A stretch of DNA of 33,414 nt from an uncultured Christensenella sp. (GTDB taxonomy: Bacteria; Bacillota; Clostridia; Christensenellales; UBA1242), in assembly GCA_949292875.1 (NCBI GenBank), contig CASFBJ010000011.1:1-33414 (forward strand). The letters run 5' to 3'. Positions within the stretch are counted from its first letter, which is position 1. Each line of letters starts with the position of its first letter. The notes beneath the pieces are model-generated. The model ran no database searches. It worked only from the letters and a program-made list of their open reading frames with translations, and was not told the DNA's origin. Both the position numbers and the translations under genes were made by a program. This document shows positions 31,841 to 33,414 of this stretch, one piece after another.

Positions 31841-31860
31841 ATCATTAATAGGAGTTTTAT

Positions 31861-32367
31861 ATGAATTATTATACATTATATAATTGCAGTATAGGAAATT
31901 TGATTCTTAAAAGTGATGGAGAATATCTAATTTCTATTGATATACAAAGTTCTAAAAACTTTATTAGTAATAACGAAAACTATGTCCTAAAAGACAATTT
32001 ACCTATATTTTATAACACTAAAAACTGGATACATAATTACTTTTTAGGACTAAAACCCAATCCAAAAGATTTAAAACTAAAACTTGTAGGAAGTGAATTT
32101 AGTAAACAAATATGGCAAATCTTACTTAATATCCCTTATGGTGAAACAATGTCATACAAACAAATAGCACAAATAATTGCAAAAGAAAAAGGACTAAATA
32201 ATATGAGTTATAGGGCTGTAGGTAACGCTGTCGGTCATAACCCTATACCTATAATTGTACCTTGTCATCGTGTCATTTCTCATAATGGTAAAATAGGCGG
32301 ATATGCATATGGAATAAAAATAAAAAAGTTTTTATTAACTCTTGAAAATATTCAATACAAAGATTGA
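31861..32367 (+). CDS. ogt: Methylated-DNA--protein-cysteine methyltransferase
   Basis: Direct reversal of O6-alkylguanine: the alkyl group is moved to the active-site Cys, which is used up. The active site is IIVPCHRVI with Cys135; the DNA-binding helix with the Arg finger is in YRAVGNAVGHNPIPI (residues ~117-131). The IPYGETMSYKQIA stretch (91-103) is typical. At 168 aa it is the short Ogt/MGMT form with a reduced N-terminal domain. AGGAG lies 8 nt upstream. It is monocistronic and ends at a bidirectional terminator shared with the peroxiredoxin gene. Confidence 0.95.
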   Translation: MNYYTLYNCSIGNLILKSDGEYLISIDIQSSKNFISNNENYVLKDNLPIFYNTKNWIHNYFLGLKPNPKDLKLKLVGSEFSKQIWQILLNIPYGETMSYKQIAQIIAKEKGLNNMSYRAVGNAVGHNPIPIIVPCHRVISHNGKIGGYAYGIKIKKFLLTLENIQYKD

Positions 32368-32409
32368 AATATTAAATTTTATATTACACAAAATTATTTA
32401 CATTATTCA

Positions 32410-32444
32410 AAAAAGAGCATCTACTTTTCGTAAATGCCCTTTTT
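32410..32444. terminator. Bidirectional terminator between ogt and the peroxiredoxin gene
   Basis: The arms 32410-32424 and 32430-32444 form a 15-position stem with two mismatches and a TTTTC loop, with T-runs on both strands. The arm AAAAAGAGCATCTACTTTT is almost repeated at 33257-33275. Confidence 0.85.
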
Positions 32445-32456
32445 CTTTATATCATA

Positions 32457-33131
32457 TTATTTCTTTTCTTTTCTAAAACACATAAACCAATCTAAACAGT
32501 ACTGTTCAGCAGTTTGATTTTCCATTCTATCCCTCGCCACACCACAACTTCCAGCAGTAGGAACAATGGCATCATCTCCAGGACGCCAATCGGCAGGAGT
32601 TGCAACATTGTCTTTATCTGCTTTTTGCAATGCTAAAACTATTCTCTTTATTTCATCAAAGTTTCTTCCTGTAGATAGTGGATAATAAAGTATAGTTCTT
32701 ATTATTCCATTAGGGTCAATAACGAAAACAGCTCTAACAGCTTGCGTATTAGATTGATTAGGTTGTATCATTCCATAAGCTTTTGCTACTTCCATACGAA
32801 TATCTTCTATTAGTGGAAAAGTAACATTGATGTTTTTCTTTCCATTCCATTCAAGTTCTTGAATCTTACGAAGCCAGGCAATGTGAGCATATAATGAGTC
32901 TACAGACAAACCAACTAATTCGGTATTTAATGCTTTAAACTCATCTATCATTGAACCAAAAGTCATAAACTCAGTAGTACAAACAGGTGTAAAATCTGCT
33001 GGATGAGAAAATAATATTACCCATTTGCCAGAAAAATCTTCTGGAAAATTTATTTCGCCTTGCGTTGTAACAGCCTTAAAAGCCGGTGCTTTATCGCCTA
33101 TAAGTGGCATTCTATTGTATTCTTGTTCCAT
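32457..33131 (-). CDS. Peroxiredoxin (Prx6-type, AhpC/TSA)
   Basis: Reduces hydrogen peroxide and organic peroxides through a peroxidatic Cys. This is Cys51 in PADFTPVCTTE, the universal P-x-x-x-T/S-x-x-C motif. The 224-aa length, DWRPGDDAIVP and the long C-terminal arm are typical of the Prx6/1-Cys and archaeal-type group. Three more Cys are present (196, 212 and 218). The 212/218 pair matches the spacing of the resolving Cys in the archaeal decameric type, so a disulphide mechanism is likely. AAAGGAG lies upstream, and the promoter is near-consensus. No reductase gene is next to it. Confidence 0.95.
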   Translation of the reverse strand: MEQEYNRMPLIGDKAPAFKAVTTQGEINFPEDFSGKWVILFSHPADFTPVCTTEFMTFGSMIDEFKALNTELVGLSVDSLYAHIAWLRKIQELEWNGKKNINVTFPLIEDIRMEVAKAYGMIQPNQSNTQAVRAVFVIDPNGIIRTILYYPLSTGRNFDEIKRIVLALQKADKDNVATPADWRPGDDAIVPTAGSCGVARDRMENQTAEQYCLDWFMCFRKEKK

Positions 33132-33162
33132 TTGAAAAATCTCCTTTTTTTAGTTTATGTTT

Positions 33163-33191
33163 ATTATATTGAAATATTTTTTATAAGTCAA
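33163..33191 (-). promoter_or_regulatory. Strong promoter of the peroxiredoxin gene
   Basis: On the minus strand a TTGACT -35 (33186-33191), a 17-nt spacer and a perfect TATAAT -10 (33163-33168). I see no clear PerR-type box. Confidence 0.8.
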
Positions 33192-33256
33192 ATAATTACA
33201 TAAATAATTAATCAAATATTTTTATTTATAAATATCATTATTGCACTTTTATGTTT

Positions 33257-33275
33257 AAAAAAAGCATCTACTTTT
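33257..33275. repeat. Half of a terminator arm next to the IS end
   Basis: The 19 bases AAAAAAAGCATCTACTTTT match the left arm of the terminator at 32410-32428 in 18 of 19 positions. The pairing right arm is missing: the IS terminal repeat begins within about 20 nt instead. Confidence 0.6.
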
Positions 33276-33292
33276 AACCCGTAGGGTTAAAA
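33272..33292. repeat. Short perfect hairpin at the IS boundary
   Basis: TTTTAACCC (33272-33280) and GGGTTAAAA (33284-33292) form a 9-bp stem with a GTA loop, at or just outside the IS end. On the minus strand it follows the transposase stop and could act in termination, though the nearest T-run is 8 nt further. Confidence 0.6.
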
Positions 33293-33316
33293 CGGACCAG
33301 TATTAAAAAGAGAACG
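33289..33316 (+). repeat. IS terminal inverted repeat, right copy
   Basis: Read inward: AAAA, CGGACCA, five variable bases, AAAAAGAGAACG. It is the inverted counterpart of the repeat at 100-126 and overlaps the last codons and stop of the transposase, as is common in IS3-family elements. Confidence 0.65.
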
Positions 33317-33414
33317 ATGCAAGAGTTTGTCTCCTAAATTCACTTGGAGCAAGTTCTTGTATTTTTTCTTGTAATCTTTCTGTATTATAATACATTATGA
33401 AGTTTTTTACAACT
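33303..33414 (-). CDS. Partial IS3-family transposase, C-terminus (runs off right edge)
   Basis: The last 36 residues of a minus-strand gene, FIMYYNTERLQEKIQELAPS then EFRRQTLASFSF, ending in TAA at 33303-33305. The Y-Y-N-T-E-R-x-Q-x-K-I-x-x-L-x-P-x-x-F/Y-R pattern is the typical end of the IS3 OrfB/DDE integrase domain. The catalytic DDE residues lie outside the window. The frame is open to the window end. Confidence 0.85.
   Translation of the reverse strand, partial: VVKNFIMYYNTERLQEKIQELAPSEFRRQTLASFSF

Noticed and set aside
1-33414. A composite transposon carrying a cargo system
   Set aside because: The interval is mostly essential housekeeping genes with normal operon order. Two same-family IS ends do not make it a mobile unit.
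1-33414. Alternative genetic code with TGA as tryptophan (suggested by the very low GC)
   Set aside because: TGA ends several secure genes, such as ogt and the 571-aa gene, and tryptophan is TGG throughout.

Overview
This window comes from a low-GC Gram-positive bacterium, most like an uncultured, probably host-associated member of the Clostridia. The evidence is the AT-rich sequence, strong AGGAG ribosome binding sites, sigma-A-type promoters that often carry an extended -10, two lipoproteins with signal-peptidase-II motifs, and a pth-mfd-PrsA-like foldase gene order. TGA is used as a stop (for example at 23695, 29695 and 32365), so the code is the standard bacterial one. The taxonomic placement is inference. 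I saw no tRNA, rRNA, CRISPR array, riboswitch or T-box.

Left part (1-6510). The left edge carries the first 13 codons of an IS3-like OrfA with its terminal repeat and leader. A minus-strand pair of ankyrin-like proteins follows, driven by a full-consensus promoter. metG runs divergently from them. Next are two adjacent plus-strand paralogues (693 and 331 aa) built from 20-residue leucine-rich-type repeats. The longer one also has an N-terminal part with a W-C-T motif.

Housekeeping block (6510-14689). A minus-strand operon reads glmU-like, pth, mfd, PrsA-like foldase lipoprotein. The gene in the glmU position is short and lacks the nucleotidyltransferase signature loop. tyrS is divergent from this operon.

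Middle (14835-19856). A two-gene operon of unknown function includes a protein with an acidic N-terminus and a Lys/Gly-rich tail. cdd is coupled to a membrane protein. A small XRE regulator is divergent from a SLOG/YpsA-like protein, with a perfect 20-bp palindrome between them.

Right-middle (19857-27981). A nucleotide-sugar-epimerase-like gene is followed by a zinc-ribbon membrane protein. A YugP-like membrane protein that has lost its HExxH motif is coupled to a SHOCT-domain membrane protein. Then come a frameshifted gene, a small lipoprotein, an ABC ATPase/permease pair and an ASCH-domain remnant.

Right part (27982-33414). This holds a 571-aa putative HExxH zincin, a membrane-anchored surface protein with a predicted beta-helix and an Ig-like domain, ogt, a peroxiredoxin, and at the right edge the C-terminal end of an IS3-family transposase. 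Its terminal repeat matches, in inverted orientation, the one at the left edge, so the window lies between two same-family IS ends.

Most transcription units end in clear intrinsic terminators, several of them bidirectional between convergent genes. The least explained units are the LRR/W-C-T paralogue pair, the XRE-palindrome-SLOG module, the YugP-like pseudo-peptidase with its SHOCT partner, and the zincin-like 571-aa protein.
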